Shown: positions 37,431 to 48,196, counted from the first letter of the stretch. The stretch is DNA of 64,000 nucleotides from Streptomyces niger (GCF_000718305.1 NZ_JOFQ01000011.1:62001-126000), one strand, 5' to 3'. Notes: generated from the sequence alone by a model not told the origin. Made by a program: numbers and translations.

Positions 37431-37549
37431 TCGCCCCCCACCGCCCTCACCGGTCTCGCTACTGTGAACGCGTGACCGCTGCCGACACGGGCCAAGGGCC
37501 TTCCCGGACCGCCTCCACGGGCCGCTCGCCGCCCTCCGCGCCCCCGTTC

Positions 37550-39001
37550 TCACTTCTTCAGCGCCGCCTCCATCATGGCCTTGGCGACCGGGCCGGCCAG
37601 GCCGCCGCCGGAGATCTCGCTGCGGGCGGCGTCGCTGTCCTCGACGACGGAGGCCACGGCGATCTGGTGGCCCTGGGAGTCCTCGGCGTAGGAGACGAAC
37701 CAGGCGTACGGCGTGCCGCTGTTGTCGACGCCGTGCTGGGCGGTGCCGGTCTTGCCGCCGACGGTGAGGCCGTCGATCCTGGCGCCGGAGCCGGTGCCCT
37801 TCTCGACGACGGTCTGCATGGCGGACTGAAGCTGTTCGGCGTTCTTCTGGGACATCGCGGTGCTGTACTTCTTCGGGCCGTAGTCCTGGACGGTGTTGCC
37901 GCCACCGTCGGTGATCTTGTCGACCTCGTACGGGGTCTTCAGTTCGCCGTCGTTGGCGATGGCCGAGACGACCATGGCCATCTGCAGCGGGGTGGCCTGG
38001 TCGTCGAACTGGCCGATGCCGGAGAGGGCGGTCTGCGCGGAGTCCATGCCGGAGGGGTAGATGCTCTTGCCCGCGCGGACCGGTACGTCGATCTTGGAGT
38101 CGTTGAAGCCGAACTTCTCGGCCTGTTCCTTGACCTTCTTCTCGCCGAGGTCGGCGGCCATCTTGCCGAAGACGTTGTTGCAGGAGTACTGCAGGGCGGT
38201 GCGGATCGTGGCGTCCTTGCAGGGGGCCGCGGGGTTCTCGTTGGTGAGGTCGGTGCGGGTGTTCGGCAGCCGGTAGGGGTTGGGGCTGTCGGTGCGTTCG
38301 TCGACCGAGGAGTAGAGGCCGTTCTCAAGTGCGGCCGCGGCGACGACGAGCTTGAAGGTGGAGCCGGGCGGATAGGTCTGGCGCAGTGCGCGGTTGAGGT
38401 GCGGCTGTGCCTTGTCGCCGGTGAGCTTCGCCCAGGCCTTCTGGTCGGCCCCGGACTGGCCGGCGAACTTGCCGGGGTCGTAGGAGGGCGTGGAGACCAT
38501 GCCGAGGATGCGGCCGGTGGCCGGGTCGAGGGCGACGGCGGCGCCGGTCTTGTTGCCGAGCGCTTCGTAGCCGGCCTTCTGGACCTTGGAGTCGAGGGTG
38601 GTGGCCACGTCGCCCCCCTTGGCACGTTCCCGGGAGACGAGGTTCACCGGGGACTGGAGGCGGCTGTCGGAGCCGTCCAGTACGTCGCCGTACAGGGCTT
38701 CCAGCTGGGTGGAGCCGTAGATCTGGGAGGTGTAGCCGGTGAGCGGCGCGTACAGGGGGCCGTCGGTGTAGGTCCGCTTGTAGGCGAGGGATCCGTCGGT
38801 GCGGGCTGAGCCGGTGACCGGGCGGCCGTCGACGAGGATGTTGCCCAGCGGGCGGGAGTACTTCTGGATGGTGACCCGCGGATTGTGCTCGTCGTCCGCG
38901 AGGGAGTCCGCCTTGACGCCCTGTGTCCAGGTGATCCAGCCCATCAGGGCGAGGACCAGGGCGATGCAGAAGACGGAGACGCGTCGCAGGGGTTTGTTCA
39001 T
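37550..39001 (-). CDS. Class B penicillin-binding protein (PbpA-like transpeptidase)
   Basis: A 483-residue monofunctional transpeptidase with one N-terminal membrane helix (residues 8-26). Active-site motifs are S214-x-x-K217 in PPGSTFK, SCN at 273-275 and KTG at 417-419. The short N-terminal domain places it with the PbpA group of actinobacteria rather than FtsI. ATG 39001 (MNKPLRRVSVFCIAL) is chosen over the 5' extension, which lacks hydrophobic context. It stands alone between folC and valS with no SEDS gene next to it. I do not recall it at this position in S. coelicolor. Confidence 0.93.
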   Translation of the reverse strand: MNKPLRRVSVFCIALVLALMGWITWTQGVKADSLADDEHNPRVTIQKYSRPLGNILVDGRPVTGSARTDGSLAYKRTYTDGPLYAPLTGYTSQIYGSTQLEALYGDVLDGSDSRLQSPVNLVSRERAKGGDVATTLDSKVQKAGYEALGNKTGAAVALDPATGRILGMVSTPSYDPGKFAGQSGADQKAWAKLTGDKAQPHLNRALRQTYPPGSTFKLVVAAAALENGLYSSVDERTDSPNPYRLPNTRTDLTNENPAAPCKDATIRTALQYSCNNVFGKMAADLGEKKVKEQAEKFGFNDSKIDVPVRAGKSIYPSGMDSAQTALSGIGQFDDQATPLQMAMVVSAIANDGELKTPYEVDKITDGGGNTVQDYGPKKYSTAMSQKNAEQLQSAMQTVVEKGTGSGARIDGLTVGGKTGTAQHGVDNSGTPYAWFVSYAEDSQGHQIAVASVVEDSDAARSEISGGGLAGPVAKAMMEAALKK

Positions 39002-39097
39002 GGCCCCCAGCGTCACTCCGCTCGATGAGAGCGGGATGAGAAAACAGTACGTATCTGTCGACAAGGGGCGCGCCGTGTGCCACTCGCCGGCCATGCG

Positions 39098-39135
39098 CGA
39101 GGCCCCCGTCCCTGTGCAAGGGTCCGGGGGCCTCG
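39098..39135 (-). terminator. 11-bp stem-loop after valS
   Basis: CGAGGCCCCCG at 39098-39108 pairs with 39125-39135, with partial pairing continuing into the loop. It lies 17 nt past the valS stop. Confidence 0.85.
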
Positions 39136-39151
39136 GCTGCGAGCGGTGCCG

Positions 39152-41815
39152 TTACGCCTTGGGCAGGCGCTCCAGCTGGGCGGTGATGCGGACGATGTCC
39201 GCCTCGGCGGTCTCCAGGCGGGTGCGGATCTTGTCCACGACCTTGTCGGGGGCCTTGGCGAGGAACGCTTCGTTGCCGAGCTTGGCGGTGGTCTGCGCCT
39301 TCTCCTTCTCGGCGGCGGCGAGGTCCTTGGCCAGGCGCTTGCGCTCGGCCTCGATGTCGATCGCGCCGGAGAGGTCGAGGGCGACGGTGGCGCCGGCGAC
39401 CGGCAGGGACGCGGTGGCGGCGAAGTCCTCCCCCGCGGGCTGCAGGCGCAGCAGGGAGCGCATGGCGGCTTCGTGCGCCGCGAGCGCGGTGCCCGTCAGG
39501 TCCAGCCGGGCCGGGACCCGCTGGCCGGGCTGGAGGCCCTGGTCGGAGCGGAAGCGGCGGACCTCGGTGACGACCTGCTGGACCGTCTCGATCTCCTTCT
39601 CGGCGTCCTGGTCGCGGAAGCCGTCCGTGGTGTCGGCCCCGGGGACGAGCACAGCGGTCGGCCAGTCGGCGATGACGACGGACTCCTTGCCGGTGAGCGT
39701 GGTCCACAGCGCTTCGGTGACGAAGGGGACGACCGGGTGCAGGAGGCGGAGGGTGACGTCCAGGACCTCGCCGAGGACGCGGGCCGAGACCTCGGCGGCG
39801 CGGCCGCCGCCCATGAACGTGGTCTTGGACAGCTCGACGTACCAGTCGAAGACCTCGTCCCAGGCGAAGTGGAAGAGGGCGTCGGAGAGCTTCGCGAACT
39901 GGTAGTCCTCGTAGTACGCGTCGACCTCGGCGACCACCGAGTTCAGGCGGGAGAGGATCCAGCGGTCGGTGGCCGACAGCTCGGACGCGTCCGGCAGCGG
40001 GCCTTCGACCGTGGCGCCGTTCATCAGCGCGAAGCGGGTGGCGTTCCAGATCTTGTTGGCGAAGTTGCGGGAGCCCTGGACCCAGTCCTCGCCGATCGGC
40101 ACGTCGACGCCGGGGTTGGCGCCGCGGGCGAGGGTGAAGCGGAGCGCGTCGCTGCCGTACTTGTCCATCCAGTCCAGCGGGTTGACCGCGTTGCCGAAGG
40201 ACTTCGACATCTTCTTGCCGAACTGGTCGCGGACCATGCCGTGCAGGGCGATGGTGTGGAACGGCGGGGTGCCGTCCATCGCGTACAGGCCGAACATCAT
40301 CATCCGGGCGACCCAGAAGAAGAGGATGTCGTAGCCGGTGACCAGGACGGAGTTCGGGTAGAACTTCGCGAGGCTCTCGGTCTGCTCGGGCCAGCCGAGG
40401 GTGGAGAAGGGCCACAGGCCGGAGGAGAACCAGGTGTCCAGGACGTCGGTGTCCTGCGTCCAGCCCTCGCCGGTGGGCGGCTCCTCGTCGGGGCCGACGC
40501 AGACGACCTCGCCGTTCGGGCCGTACCAGACCGGGATGCGGTGGCCCCACCACAGCTGGCGCGAGATGCACCAGTCGTGGAGGTTGTCGACCCAGTCGAA
40601 GTACCGCTTCTCCATCTCCTGCGGGTGGATCTTCACCCGGCCGTCGCGGACCGCGTCGCCCGCGGCCTTCGCGAGCGGGGCGACCTTGACCCACCACTGC
40701 ATGGACAGGCGCGGCTCGATGGTGGTCTTGCAGCGCGAGCAGTGGCCCACGGAGTGGGTGTACGGGCGCTTCTCCGCCACGATGCGGCCCTCGGCGCGCA
40801 GCGCGGCGACGATCGCGGAGCGGGCCTCCAGGCGGTCCTGGCCCTGGAAGGGGCCCGGGACGGTGATGACGGCGTGCTCGTCCATGACCGCGATGTTCGG
40901 CAGGTCGTGGCGCTGGCCGATCTCGAAGTCGTTCGGGTCATGGGCGGGCGTCACCTTGACGGCGCCGGTGCCGAACTCGGGGTCGACGTGCGCGTCGGCG
41001 ACGACCGGGATGGTGCGGTCGGTCAGCGGCAGCTTGATCTGCTTGCCGACCAGGTGCTTGTACCGCTCGTCCTCGGGGTGCACGGCGACGGCGGTGTCGC
41101 CGAGCATGGTCTCGGCGCGGGTGGTGGCGACGACGAGCGTCTCCTCCCCCTCGCCGTACCGGATCGACACCAACTCGCCGTCGTCGTCCTGGTACTCGAC
41201 CTCGATGTCCGAGATCGCGGTCAGGCAGCGCGGGCACCAGTTGATGATGCGCTCGGCGCGGTAGATCAGCTCGTCGTCGTAGAGCCGCTTGAAGATCGTC
41301 TGGACGGCCTGGGAGAGGCCCTCGTCCATGGTGAAGCGCTCGCGGGACCAGGCGACGCCGTCGCCGAGGCGGCGCATCTGCCCGGAGATCTGGCCGCCGG
41401 ACTCGCCCTTCCACTGCCACACACGCTCGACGAACGCCTCGCGGCCCAGGTCGTGGCGGGACTTGCCCTCCTTGGCGAGCTCGCGCTCGACGACGTTCTG
41501 GGTGGCGATGCCGGCGTGGTCCATGCCGGGCTGCCACAGCGTCTCGAAGCCCTGCATGCGCTTGCGGCGGGTGACGGCGTCGATGAGGGTGTGCTCGAAG
41601 GCGTGGCCCAGGTGCAGGCTGCCGGTGACGTTCGGCGGCGGGATGACGACGGTGAAGGGATCCTTGTCGCTCTTCGCGTCCGCGTCGAAGTAACCGCGCT
41701 CTACCCAGCGCTCGTACAGCGGCCCCTCTACGTCGGCCGGCGCGTACTGGGTCGGCAGTTCGGTGGGGGTGCTGTTCGGCCCGGCAGTGGGGCTCTGCTG
41801 AGGTGTCTCGGTCAC
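39152..41815 (-). CDS. valS: Valine--tRNA ligase
   Basis: Class I aminoacyl-tRNA synthetase, 887 residues. The HIGH-type motif is in [13 protein letters not shown] and the KMSKS motif in KKMSKSFGN. The CP1 editing domain, anticodon-binding domain and the C-terminal coiled-coil arm ([20 protein letters not shown]) are present. The GTG start at 41815 gives VTETPQQS. Upstream reading-frame extension overlaps the divergent gene and is spurious. A T-box was looked for in the short 5' region and not seen. Confidence 0.98.
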   Translation of the reverse strand: MTETPQQSPTAGPNSTPTELPTQYAPADVEGPLYERWVERGYFDADAKSDKDPFTVVIPPPNVTGSLHLGHAFEHTLIDAVTRRKRMQGFETLWQPGMDHAGIATQNVVERELAKEGKSRHDLGREAFVERVWQWKGESGGQISGQMRRLGDGVAWSRERFTMDEGLSQAVQTIFKRLYDDELIYRAERIINWCPRCLTAISDIEVEYQDDDGELVSIRYGEGEETLVVATTRAETMLGDTAVAVHPEDERYKHLVGKQIKLPLTDRTIPVVADAHVDPEFGTGAVKVTPAHDPNDFEIGQRHDLPNIAVMDEHAVITVPGPFQGQDRLEARSAIVAALRAEGRIVAEKRPYTHSVGHCSRCKTTIEPRLSMQWWVKVAPLAKAAGDAVRDGRVKIHPQEMEKRYFDWVDNLHDWCISRQLWWGHRIPVWYGPNGEVVCVGPDEEPPTGEGWTQDTDVLDTWFSSGLWPFSTLGWPEQTESLAKFYPNSVLVTGYDILFFWVARMMMFGLYAMDGTPPFHTIALHGMVRDQFGKKMSKSFGNAVNPLDWMDKYGSDALRFTLARGANPGVDVPIGEDWVQGSRNFANKIWNATRFALMNGATVEGPLPDASELSATDRWILSRLNSVVAEVDAYYEDYQFAKLSDALFHFAWDEVFDWYVELSKTTFMGGGRAAEVSARVLGEVLDVTLRLLHPVVPFVTEALWTTLTGKESVVIADWPTAVLVPGADTTDGFRDQDAEKEIETVQQVVTEVRRFRSDQGLQPGQRVPARLDLTGTALAAHEAAMRSLLRLQPAGEDFAATASLPVAGATVALDLSGAIDIEAERKRLAKDLAAAEKEKAQTTAKLGNEAFLAKAPDKVVDKIRTRLETAEADIVRITAQLERLPKA

Positions 41816-41956
41816 GCCGCTCAGTGTACGGGCGCGGATGTAGCAGTCTCGAATCGGTTTGGGCCCCGGGGCTTCAGGGGTGCCTGGTGTCGTACAGGAT
41901 GTGAGCAACGCATAAACCTGTCTGTTGTTCTGTACGTAACGAGGGGAAACCGCTCC

Positions 41957-42934
41957 ATGAGCTACAACCAGCCGCCACCCGGCCCGTACGGGCAGCCCCC
42001 GCAGCCGGGTCCTTACGGGCAGCCGCAGCCCCCGCAGCCGGGCTACGGCTACCCGCAGCAGGGCGGCCCGGTGCCCCCGCAGCAGCAGCCCTACGGTCAG
42101 CCCCAGTCGCCCTACGGCCAGCCGCCGCAGGCCCCTCAGCAGCAGCCCTACGGCCAGCCGCAGGCGCCGTACGGCCAGCCCCAGCCGCCGTACGGGCAGC
42201 AGCAGGCCCCGTACGGCCAGCAGCCCGGCCAGTTCCCGCAGCAGGCCCCGTACGGCCAGCAGCAGTACGGCCAGGTCCCGCCGCCCGCGCCCGACAGCGG
42301 CGGCAGCGGGAGCGGCAAGGGCAAGAAGATCGCCCTGATCGTGGGCGCCGTCGTGGTCGTCGGCGCGATCGCGGGCGGCGCCATCGCGGTGTTCGGCGGG
42401 GGCGGCGGGGTGGAGGACGACGGTCCGCACAAGCTCTCCACGCCTTCCCAGGCGGCCGGCTACACGCTGGTGCCGGGCTCGGGCCGGACCTCCGCCGGCA
42501 AGGACGGCATGTCCAAGAACCTGCCGATGAAGGACCCGACGTCGGTGCAGGGCGTCTACTCGCCCGGCGCCGACCCGAAGGACGGCCTGGTGCTGCAGGG
42601 CTCCTACGGGACGATGACCGACCCCGGTTCGGCGCTGGACGCCTTCTTCCTGTACATGCAGAAGCAGACGGTGAAGAACGGCAGCGACGCCGATCTGGTC
42701 GGCACGCCCGAGGAGTTCACCCCCGAGGGCGGCGAGGGCGCGCTGGTGAAGTGCCAGATGGCGAAGGCCAAGGACCCGAAGCCGGGTGAGGTCTCCGAGC
42801 TGCCGATCTGCGCCTGGGCCGACTACAGCACCTTCGGCGTGGTCATGCCGGGCGAGAAGAACTCGGCGCGGCAGCTGGACTCCGCCGCCGACCTGCTCGG
42901 CAAGGTCCGCAAGGACGTCCGCGTCAAGAAGTGA
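41957..42934 (+). CDS. Proline/glutamine-rich membrane-anchored protein
   Basis: A 325-residue protein. The first 110 residues are a repetitive cytoplasmic segment of PYGQPQ units. A single helix ([23 protein letters not shown], about 120-142) and an extracytoplasmic C-terminal domain of about 180 residues with an internal Cys pair (KCQMAKA and PICAWADY) follow. The type is common in Streptomyces and no function is known. ATG 41957 has GAGGGG about ten bases upstream. It is divergent from valS with 141 bp between them, and convergent with clpX. Confidence 0.85.
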   Translation: MSYNQPPPGPYGQPPQPGPYGQPQPPQPGYGYPQQGGPVPPQQQPYGQPQSPYGQPPQAPQQQPYGQPQAPYGQPQPPYGQQQAPYGQQPGQFPQQAPYGQQQYGQVPPPAPDSGGSGSGKGKKIALIVGAVVVVGAIAGGAIAVFGGGGGVEDDGPHKLSTPSQAAGYTLVPGSGRTSAGKDGMSKNLPMKDPTSVQGVYSPGADPKDGLVLQGSYGTMTDPGSALDAFFLYMQKQTVKNGSDADLVGTPEEFTPEGGEGALVKCQMAKAKDPKPGEVSELPICAWADYSTFGVVMPGEKNSARQLDSAADLLGKVRKDVRVKK

Positions 42935-42967
42935 CCTCGCTGGTCACACCCCCGGAGCGGTGACACC

Positions 42968-43003
42968 GAAGGGGGCTCCCGGCGTCTGCCGGGAGCCCCC
43001 TTC
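42968..43003. terminator. 16-bp bidirectional terminator
   Basis: Bases 42968-42983 pair perfectly with 42988-43003 around a four-base loop; the outer pairs give A-rich and T-rich flanks. It lies between the convergent ends of the PYGQ-repeat gene and clpX. Confidence 0.92.
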
Positions 43004-43065
43004 GTCGCGTTCGGGGTGCGGGCCGTGCGGATCGTGCAGGCCGTGCGGTCCGTCCGGGGTGCGGG

Positions 43066-44355
43066 CTACGCGCTCTTCTCGTGGTGCTCGCCCGACTCGC
43101 CGCCGCGGTTGCGCGGGACGAGCGTGGGGTTCACGTTCGACTGGACGACGTCCTCGGTGATGACGACGCGGGCCACGTCCTTGCGGGACGGCACCTCGTA
43201 CATCACCGACTGGAGGACCTCCTCCATGATGGCGCGCAGGCCACGGGCGCCCGTGCCGCGCAGGATCGCCTGGTCGGCGATGGCCTCCAGCGCCGGACGG
43301 TCGAAGTCCAGCTCCACCCCGTCCAGTTCGAAGAGGCGCTGGTACTGCTTCACGAGCGCGTTCTTGGGCTCCATCAGGATCTGCAGGAGCGCCTCGCGGT
43401 CGAGGTTGTGCACCGAGGTGATCACGGGGAGCCGGCCGATGAACTCGGGGATCATCCCGAACTTCACCAGATCCTCCGGCATGACCTCCTGGAACTGGTC
43501 CTTGGACTCGATCTCGCGCTTGGAGCGGATCGTCGCGCCGAAGCCGATGCCCTTGGCGCCGGCCCGGGACTCGATGATCTTCTCCAGGCCCGCGAAGGCG
43601 CCGCCCACGATGAACAGCACGTTCGTCGTGTCGATCTGGATGAATTCCTGGTGCGGGTGCTTGCGCCCGCCCTGCGGCGGGACCGAGGCGGTGGTGCCCT
43701 CCAGGATCTTCAGCAGCGCCTGCTGGACGCCCTCACCGGAGACATCGCGGGTGATCGAGGGGTTCTCGCTCTTGCGGGCGACCTTGTCGATCTCGTCGAT
43801 GTAGATGATGCCCGTCTCGGCCTTCTTGACGTCGTAGTCGGCGGCCTGGATGAGCTTGAGGAGGATGTTCTCGACGTCCTCGCCGACGTACCCCGCCTCC
43901 GTCAGCGCCGTCGCGTCGGCGATGGCGAACGGGACGTTGAGCATCCGGGCGAGCGTCTGCGCGAGCAGCGTCTTGCCGGAGCCGGTGGGGCCGAGCAGCA
44001 GGATGTTGGACTTGGACAGCTCGATGCCCTCGTCGTTGCCGCGCGCGCCGCCGTTCTCGCCCGCCTGAACCCGCTTGTAGTGGTTGTAGACGGCTACCGA
44101 GAGCGCCTTCTTCGCGGCCTCCTGGCCTACGACGTAGCCCTCCAGGAATTCGTAGATCTCCCGGGGCTTGGGCAACTCCTCCCAGCGCACCTCGGAGGTC
44201 TCGGCGAGCTCCTCCTCGATGATTTCGTTGCAGAGGTCGATGCACTCGTCGCAGATATACACACCAGGACCCGCGATGAGCTTCTTCACCTGCTTCTGGC
44301 TCTTCCCGCAGAACGAGCACTTGAGCAGGTCGCCGCCGTCACCGATGCGTGCCAC
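43066..44355 (-). CDS. clpX: ATP-dependent Clp protease ATP-binding subunit ClpX
   Basis: A 429-residue AAA+ unfoldase that feeds ClpP. The N-terminal zinc-binding domain has C13, C16, C35 and C38. Walker A is GPTGSGKT at 122-129 and Walker B is IIYIDEID. The ClpP-docking IGF loop is present in [12 protein letters not shown] 44355 is the start. It follows clpP1-clpP2 but lies behind a hairpin, consistent with a separate promoter in the 175-bp gap. Confidence 0.99.
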   Translation of the reverse strand: MARIGDGGDLLKCSFCGKSQKQVKKLIAGPGVYICDECIDLCNEIIEEELAETSEVRWEELPKPREIYEFLEGYVVGQEAAKKALSVAVYNHYKRVQAGENGGARGNDEGIELSKSNILLLGPTGSGKTLLAQTLARMLNVPFAIADATALTEAGYVGEDVENILLKLIQAADYDVKKAETGIIYIDEIDKVARKSENPSITRDVSGEGVQQALLKILEGTTASVPPQGGRKHPHQEFIQIDTTNVLFIVGGAFAGLEKIIESRAGAKGIGFGATIRSKREIESKDQFQEVMPEDLVKFGMIPEFIGRLPVITSVHNLDREALLQILMEPKNALVKQYQRLFELDGVELDFDRPALEAIADQAILRGTGARGLRAIMEEVLQSVMYEVPSRKDVARVVITEDVVQSNVNPTLVPRNRGGESGEHHEKSA

Positions 44356-44448
44356 GAGGTGCTTCCCCTTCGCCTGGGATCCGCATTGCTCCTACGGACC
44401 CGGGTGCTTGCCTAATCGACGGTACCTTGCCGGGCCCCCACTGCGGGC

Positions 44449-44486
44449 CCCCCTTGAACCGACTCGGCCGACTCGGTCCAAGGGGG
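44449..44486 (-). terminator. Stem-loop between clpP2 and clpX
   Basis: CCCCCTTG at 44449-44456 pairs with CAAGGGGG at 44479-44486, and the inner part (two copies of CCGACTCGG) extends the stem with few mismatches. Located 45 nt past the clpP2 stop. Confidence 0.8.
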
Positions 44487-44530
44487 AGCCACTCCGGCTC
44501 AAGTCGCGACCAGCGCGATCAATCGGTCGG

Positions 44531-45235
44531 TCAAACGGAAACGGAACTCTTCCGGGTCGACACGATCTGGTCCACAAGACCGTACGCGAGGGACTCCTCG
44601 GCCGTCAGGATCTTGTCGCGCTCGATGTCGTCGCGGATCTTCTCGATCGGCGTGGTGGAGTGCTTGGCGAGCAGCTCCTCCAGCTGGGTGCGCATGCGCA
44701 GGATCTCGTTCGCGGCGATCTCCAGGTCGGAGACCTGACCGCGGCCCGTCTCGCTGTACGGCTGGTGGATCAGCACGCGGGCGTTGGGCAGCGCCATCCG
44801 CTTGCCGGGGGTACCGGCGGCGAGCAGCACGGCGGCGGCGGAGGCCGCCTGCCCCATGCAGACCGTCTGGATGTCCGGCTTCACGAACTGCATCGTGTCG
44901 TAGATCGCGGTGAGCGCCGTGAAGGAGCCGCCGGGCGAGTTGATGTAGATGGAGATGTCGCGGTCGGGGTCCATCGACTCCAGGCACAGCAGCTGCGCCA
45001 TGACGTCGTTGGCCGAGGCGTCGTCGATCTGCACGCCGAGGAAGATCACGCGCTCCTCGAAGAGCTTCGCGTACGGGTCGTACTCCCGCACACCCTGCGA
45101 GGTGCGCTCCACGAAGCGCGGAACGATGTAGCGCGACTCGGCCTGCGGGCCGGTGTACTGCGACTGGCCGGCGGACTCGGACATGGTCCGCTCGTACAGG
45201 CCGCTGCCGGGGAAGTTGTTCATCTGGGTGTTCAC
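44531..45235 (-). CDS. clpP2: ATP-dependent Clp protease proteolytic subunit 2
   Basis: A 234-residue serine peptidase subunit with catalytic S132 in [10 protein letters not shown]157 in LIHQPYS and probable D203. Its N-terminal extension of about 40 residues is longer than that of ClpP1 and typical of the second actinobacterial ClpP. It works with ClpP1 as a mixed tetradecamer with ClpX or ClpC. GTG 45235 starts 55 nt after the clpP1 stop, forming the clpP1-clpP2 operon. Confidence 0.98.
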   Translation of the reverse strand: MNTQMNNFPGSGLYERTMSESAGQSQYTGPQAESRYIVPRFVERTSQGVREYDPYAKLFEERVIFLGVQIDDASANDVMAQLLCLESMDPDRDISIYINSPGGSFTALTAIYDTMQFVKPDIQTVCMGQAASAAAVLLAAGTPGKRMALPNARVLIHQPYSETGRGQVSDLEIAANEILRMRTQLEELLAKHSTTPIEKIRDDIERDKILTAEESLAYGLVDQIVSTRKSSVSV

Positions 45236-45290
45236 CGTCCTGGTGGCGATCGAATGGGCTGGGTCGGCTGGGGGTGAGTGGTCCGGGCCG

Positions 45291-45905
45291 TCAGGCGCCG
45301 GTGCCGCCCCCGCCCGGGACGCCGGCGGCGGAGCCCATGACGTCGTCGATGAGGCCGTACTCCTTGGCCTCGTCGGCGGAGAACCAGCGGTCGCGGTCGG
45401 AGTCGCGCGTGATCTGCTCGACGGTCTGACCGGTGTGGAAAGCGGTCAGCTCCGCCATCCGCTTCTTGGTGTGCAGCAGCCGCTCGGCGTGGATCTTGAT
45501 GTCCGACGCGGAGCCCGCCAGGCCCGCGGAGGGCTGGTGGATCAGGATCTCGGCGTTCGGCAGCGCGAAGCGCTTGCCGGGGGTGCCGGCGCTCAGCAGG
45601 AACTGGCCCATGGAAGCGGCCAGGCCCATGGCGATGGTGACCACGTCGTTCTTGATGTACTGCATGGTGTCGTAGATCGCCATGCCGGCCGTGATCGAGC
45701 CACCGGGAGAGTTGATGTAGAGGAAGATGTCCTTGTCCGGCTCCGCGGCCAGGAGGAGCAGCTGCGCGGTGATCTTGTTGGCGATGTCGTCGTCGACCGG
45801 CTGGCCGAGGAAGATGATCCGCTCGCCGAGCAGCCGGTTGTAGACCTGGTCGCCGAGGCCACCGAAGGTCGGCTCAGCGGCGGCGGAAGGCATCGGGATC
45901 GTCAC
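45291..45905 (-). CDS. clpP1: ATP-dependent Clp protease proteolytic subunit 1
   Basis: A 204-residue peptidase subunit with catalytic S98 in [10 protein letters not shown]123 in LIHQPSAG and probable D168. The block [18 protein letters not shown] is diagnostic. Start at GTG 45905 ([10 protein letters not shown]), with ATG 45893 as an alternative. First gene of the clpP1-clpP2 operon; a ClgR operator match lies about 180 bp upstream. ClpP1 is needed for normal differentiation in Streptomyces. Confidence 0.97.
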   Translation of the reverse strand: MTIPMPSAAAEPTFGGLGDQVYNRLLGERIIFLGQPVDDDIANKITAQLLLLAAEPDKDIFLYINSPGGSITAGMAIYDTMQYIKNDVVTIAMGLAASMGQFLLSAGTPGKRFALPNAEILIHQPSAGLAGSASDIKIHAERLLHTKKRMAELTAFHTGQTVEQITRDSDRDRWFSADEAKEYGLIDDVMGSAAGVPGGGGTGA

Positions 45906-46134
45906 GTGTCCACCTGCTCGTTGTCGGACGGCTTCGAGGACCGTCTCAGCGTCGTCTTCTGGGCGCGGGACCCGGCGCCTCGTCGGCGCCCCCGGCGCGG
46001 TGTCGGAAAGTCCCCTGCCCACGTATCTACGGACCCTAACGCGCTGGTCGGCGGGCGCCATCCCGCATTGAGAACTGTTCGCTCTGAGCGCAGGTGCCCG
46101 GGGCGCTCCCGGGGCCGTCGGGAAGCGCGGATGC
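45906..46134 (-). promoter_or_regulatory. clpP1 promoter region
   Basis: These 229 bp separate the tig terminator from clpP1 and contain no gene. They include the ClgR operator at 46077-46090. On the minus strand a TAGGGT hexamer near 46035 could serve as a -10 element. Confidence 0.6.
46077..46090. promoter_or_regulatory. ClgR operator match (GTTCGC-N5-GCG)
   Basis: GTTCGC at 46077-46082, five bases, then GCG at 46088-46090 reproduces exactly the ClgR binding consensus described for Streptomyces clpP1 and clpC promoters, as I recall it. It lies 172-185 bp upstream of the clpP1 start. ClgR activates the Clp genes and is itself a Clp substrate, which forms a feedback loop. Confidence 0.78.
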
Positions 46135-46177
46135 ACGACGGGCCCGAACACGCGCGGTGCGTGTCCGGGCCCGTCGT
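46135..46177 (-). terminator. 19-bp stem-loop after tig
   Basis: Bases 46135-46153 pair with 46159-46177 with one mismatch and a five-base GCGGT loop, 60 nt past the tig stop. Confidence 0.9.
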
Positions 46178-46236
46178 CAGCGTGCTGTGCGGCCGGTGCG
46201 GCCGCGTCCCGGCCCTGGTGGGCCGGGCGGCGGACC

Positions 46237-47661
46237 TCAGGCCTTGGTCTCGTCCTCGGCCTGCTCGTCCTTGGCCTCGGCGGCCTCGGCGGTGGCGTCC
46301 TCGACGGCGTCGGCGGCCTGCACGGTCTCGGCGGTCTCGTCAGTCTCGTCAGCGTCGTCCAGGTCGACGACCTCACCGTTGGTGTCCTTGACGGTGGCGG
46401 CCTCGACGACGACCGCGAGGGCCTTGCCACGGGCGACCTCGCCGACGAGCATCGGCACCTGGCCACCCTCGACGACGGCCTGCGCGAACTGGTCGGGGGA
46501 CATGCCGGAGGACTGGGCGCGGCGCATGAGGTGCTCGGTGAGCTCCTCCTGGCTGACGTTCAGCTTCTCCTTGTTGACCAGCTCGTCGAGGACGAACTGG
46601 GTACGGATGCCCTTCTCCGCCTGCTCCTTGGTCTCGGCGTCGAACTCTTCCTCGGTCTTGCCCTGGAACTCCAGGTACTTGGCGAGGTCGAGGCCCATCT
46701 GGCCGAGCTGGTGGTTCACGAGGTTGTGCTTGCGGGTCTCGATCTCGTCCGCGAGCAGCTTCTCGGGGATCGGGACCTCGACGAGCTTGAGCAGCTCCTC
46801 CAGGACCTTCTCCTGGGCCTGGGTGGCCTGGTCGTACTTCTTGGTCTGCTCAAGGCGCTTGCGGCTGTCGTCCTTGAGCTCGTCCAGAGTGTCGAACTCG
46901 CTGGCCAGCTGCGCGAAGTCGTCGTCCAGACCGGGCAGTTCCTTGGCCTTGACCTCGGTCACCTTGACCGTGACCTCGGCCTCCTTGCCCGCGGCGGAGC
47001 CGCCCTTGAGCTCGGAGGTGAAGGTGGCCTCGCCACCGGCCTCCAGGCCCTTGACGGCGTCGTCGATGCCGTCGAGCAGCTCGCCGGAGCCGATGGTGTA
47101 GCTGACGCCCTCGGCGACGCCGTCCTCCAGGACCTCGCCGTCGACCTTGGCCTGCAGGTCGATCGTCACGACGTCGCCCTCGGCGGCGGCGCGCTCGACG
47201 ACGGAGGTGGAGGCGAAGCGCTCACGGAGCTGCTCCACCGCCTTCTCGACGTCCTCGTCGGACACCTCGACGGCGTCGACCTCGACCTCGATGCCGGAGT
47301 AGTCCGGGATCTCCAGGGTCGGGCGGATGTCGACCTCGGCGGTGAAGGCCAGCAGCTCGCCGTCCTTCAGCTCGGTGATGTCGACCTCGGGCTGGCCGAG
47401 GACGTTCAGCTCACCCTCGTTGACCGCCTCGGTGTAGAACTTCGGGAGCGCGTCGTTGACGGCCTCCTCCAGCACCGCACCGCGGCCGAACCGCTGGTCG
47501 ATCACGCGGGCCGGGATCTTGCCCTGGCGGAAGCCCTTCACCGTGACCTGCTGGTTGATCTTCTTGTACGCCGCGTCGAGGCTGGGCTTGAGCTCCTCGA
47601 AGGGCACCTCGACAGTGAGCCGAACCCGGGTCGGGTTCAGGGTCTCCACGGCGCTCTTCAC
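46237..47661 (-). CDS. tig: Trigger factor, ribosome-associated chaperone/prolyl isomerase
   Basis: A 474-residue chaperone. The ribosome-binding domain contains the signature [17 protein letters not shown]. The FKBP-type isomerase domain spans about residues 160-245 ([14 protein letters not shown]) and the helical C-domain follows. The last 55 residues are very acidic (Asp/Glu/Ala/Thr). GTG 47661 has GGAG eight bases upstream. Neighbouring clpP1-clpP2-clpX form the classic tig-clp order. Confidence 0.98.
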   Translation of the reverse strand: MKSAVETLNPTRVRLTVEVPFEELKPSLDAAYKKINQQVTVKGFRQGKIPARVIDQRFGRGAVLEEAVNDALPKFYTEAVNEGELNVLGQPEVDITELKDGELLAFTAEVDIRPTLEIPDYSGIEVEVDAVEVSDEDVEKAVEQLRERFASTSVVERAAAEGDVVTIDLQAKVDGEVLEDGVAEGVSYTIGSGELLDGIDDAVKGLEAGGEATFTSELKGGSAAGKEAEVTVKVTEVKAKELPGLDDDFAQLASEFDTLDELKDDSRKRLEQTKKYDQATQAQEKVLEELLKLVEVPIPEKLLADEIETRKHNLVNHQLGQMGLDLAKYLEFQGKTEEEFDAETKEQAEKGIRTQFVLDELVNKEKLNVSQEELTEHLMRRAQSSGMSPDQFAQAVVEGGQVPMLVGEVARGKALAVVVEAATVKDTNGEVVDLDDADETDETAETVQAADAVEDATAEAAEAKDEQAEDETKA

Positions 47662-47904
47662 GGTTCGGTCTCCTTGGGGCTGACTTCTGGGGTTCTGCTG
47701 GAAGATCCCCGGGCCTTCAAGACGCGCGTGGCGTATCGGGCCCGGCGGATCGCGCCCGGGAGACCTGGAAGAGAGGCACACGGACGCGCAGCTTGCATAG
47801 TAACCGCAAGCACGACGCGCCCCACAATGCGATCTTGACAACACCCGTTCAGGCAGGTCGGGCGGTGGATGATGCGATCGTGGGATGGCTGGAAAGCCAC
47901 ATGA

Positions 47905-47981
47905 TGGTCGGGGTGGCCGGATTCGAACCGACGACCTTCCGCTCCCAAAGCGGACGCGCTACCAAGCTGCGCCACACCCCG
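47905..47981 (-). tRNA. tRNA-Pro (anticodon TGG)
   Basis: A full cloverleaf is readable on the minus strand from 47981. The acceptor CGGGGTG pairs with CACCCCG, and the D arm carries AGCTTGGTAGCGC. The anticodon loop TTTGGGA sits in a TCCGC/GCGGA stem, and the T arm contains GGTTCGAATCC. CCA is encoded at the 3' end (47905-47907). Confidence 0.97.
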
Positions 47982-48119
47982 TCGGTGCGACACGTAGGGT
48001 ACATGCCCGCAGGCCATGCGGCTGCCAGATATCCGAGGGACGAGTGGGGTGTGCGGCGCACGGCCCCGACCCGCTACGATGCTCTTCGTGCCGGAGCCGC
48101 TCCACGGTCCCCGGCGCAT

Positions 48120-48193
48120 GCGGGCGTAGCTCAATGGTAGAGCCCTAGTCTTCCAAACTAGCTACGCGGGTTCGATTCCCGTCGCCCGCTCCA
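48120..48193 (+). tRNA. tRNA-Gly (anticodon TCC)
   Basis: Acceptor GCGGGCG pairs with CGCCCGC. The anticodon loop TTCCAAA lies in a CTAG-type stem, the T arm has GGTTCGATTCC, and CCA is encoded. It is 138 bp from and divergent to tRNA-Pro, and a strong terminator follows. Confidence 0.97.
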
Positions 48194-48196
48194 CGA

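Larger units (their letters stand above)
37087..37549. other. Repeat-rich intergenic region upstream of folC
   Basis: These 463 bp lie between folC and the downstream end of the PBP gene. They should hold the folC promoter near 37087-37160, where the sequence is AT-richer. Two minisatellite arrays fill 37200-37430 and are listed separately. Reading frames on both strands through the arrays encode only Pro/Gly/Arg-rich low-complexity sequence, and none has a convincing start. Confidence 0.6.

Noticed and set aside
37143..37475. Short Pro-rich frames on both strands across the folC upstream repeats
   Set aside because: Translations only mirror the DNA repeats; there is no ribosome-binding site, and equally good frames exist on both strands.
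39077..41956. Very long plus-strand frame running into the PYGQ-repeat gene
   Set aside because: The 5' part is antisense to valS and only happens to be open in frame with the real gene starting at 41957.
41816..41956. T-box leader for valS
   Set aside because: The region is only 141 bp, shared with a divergent gene, and shows no T-box sequence or specifier arrangement.
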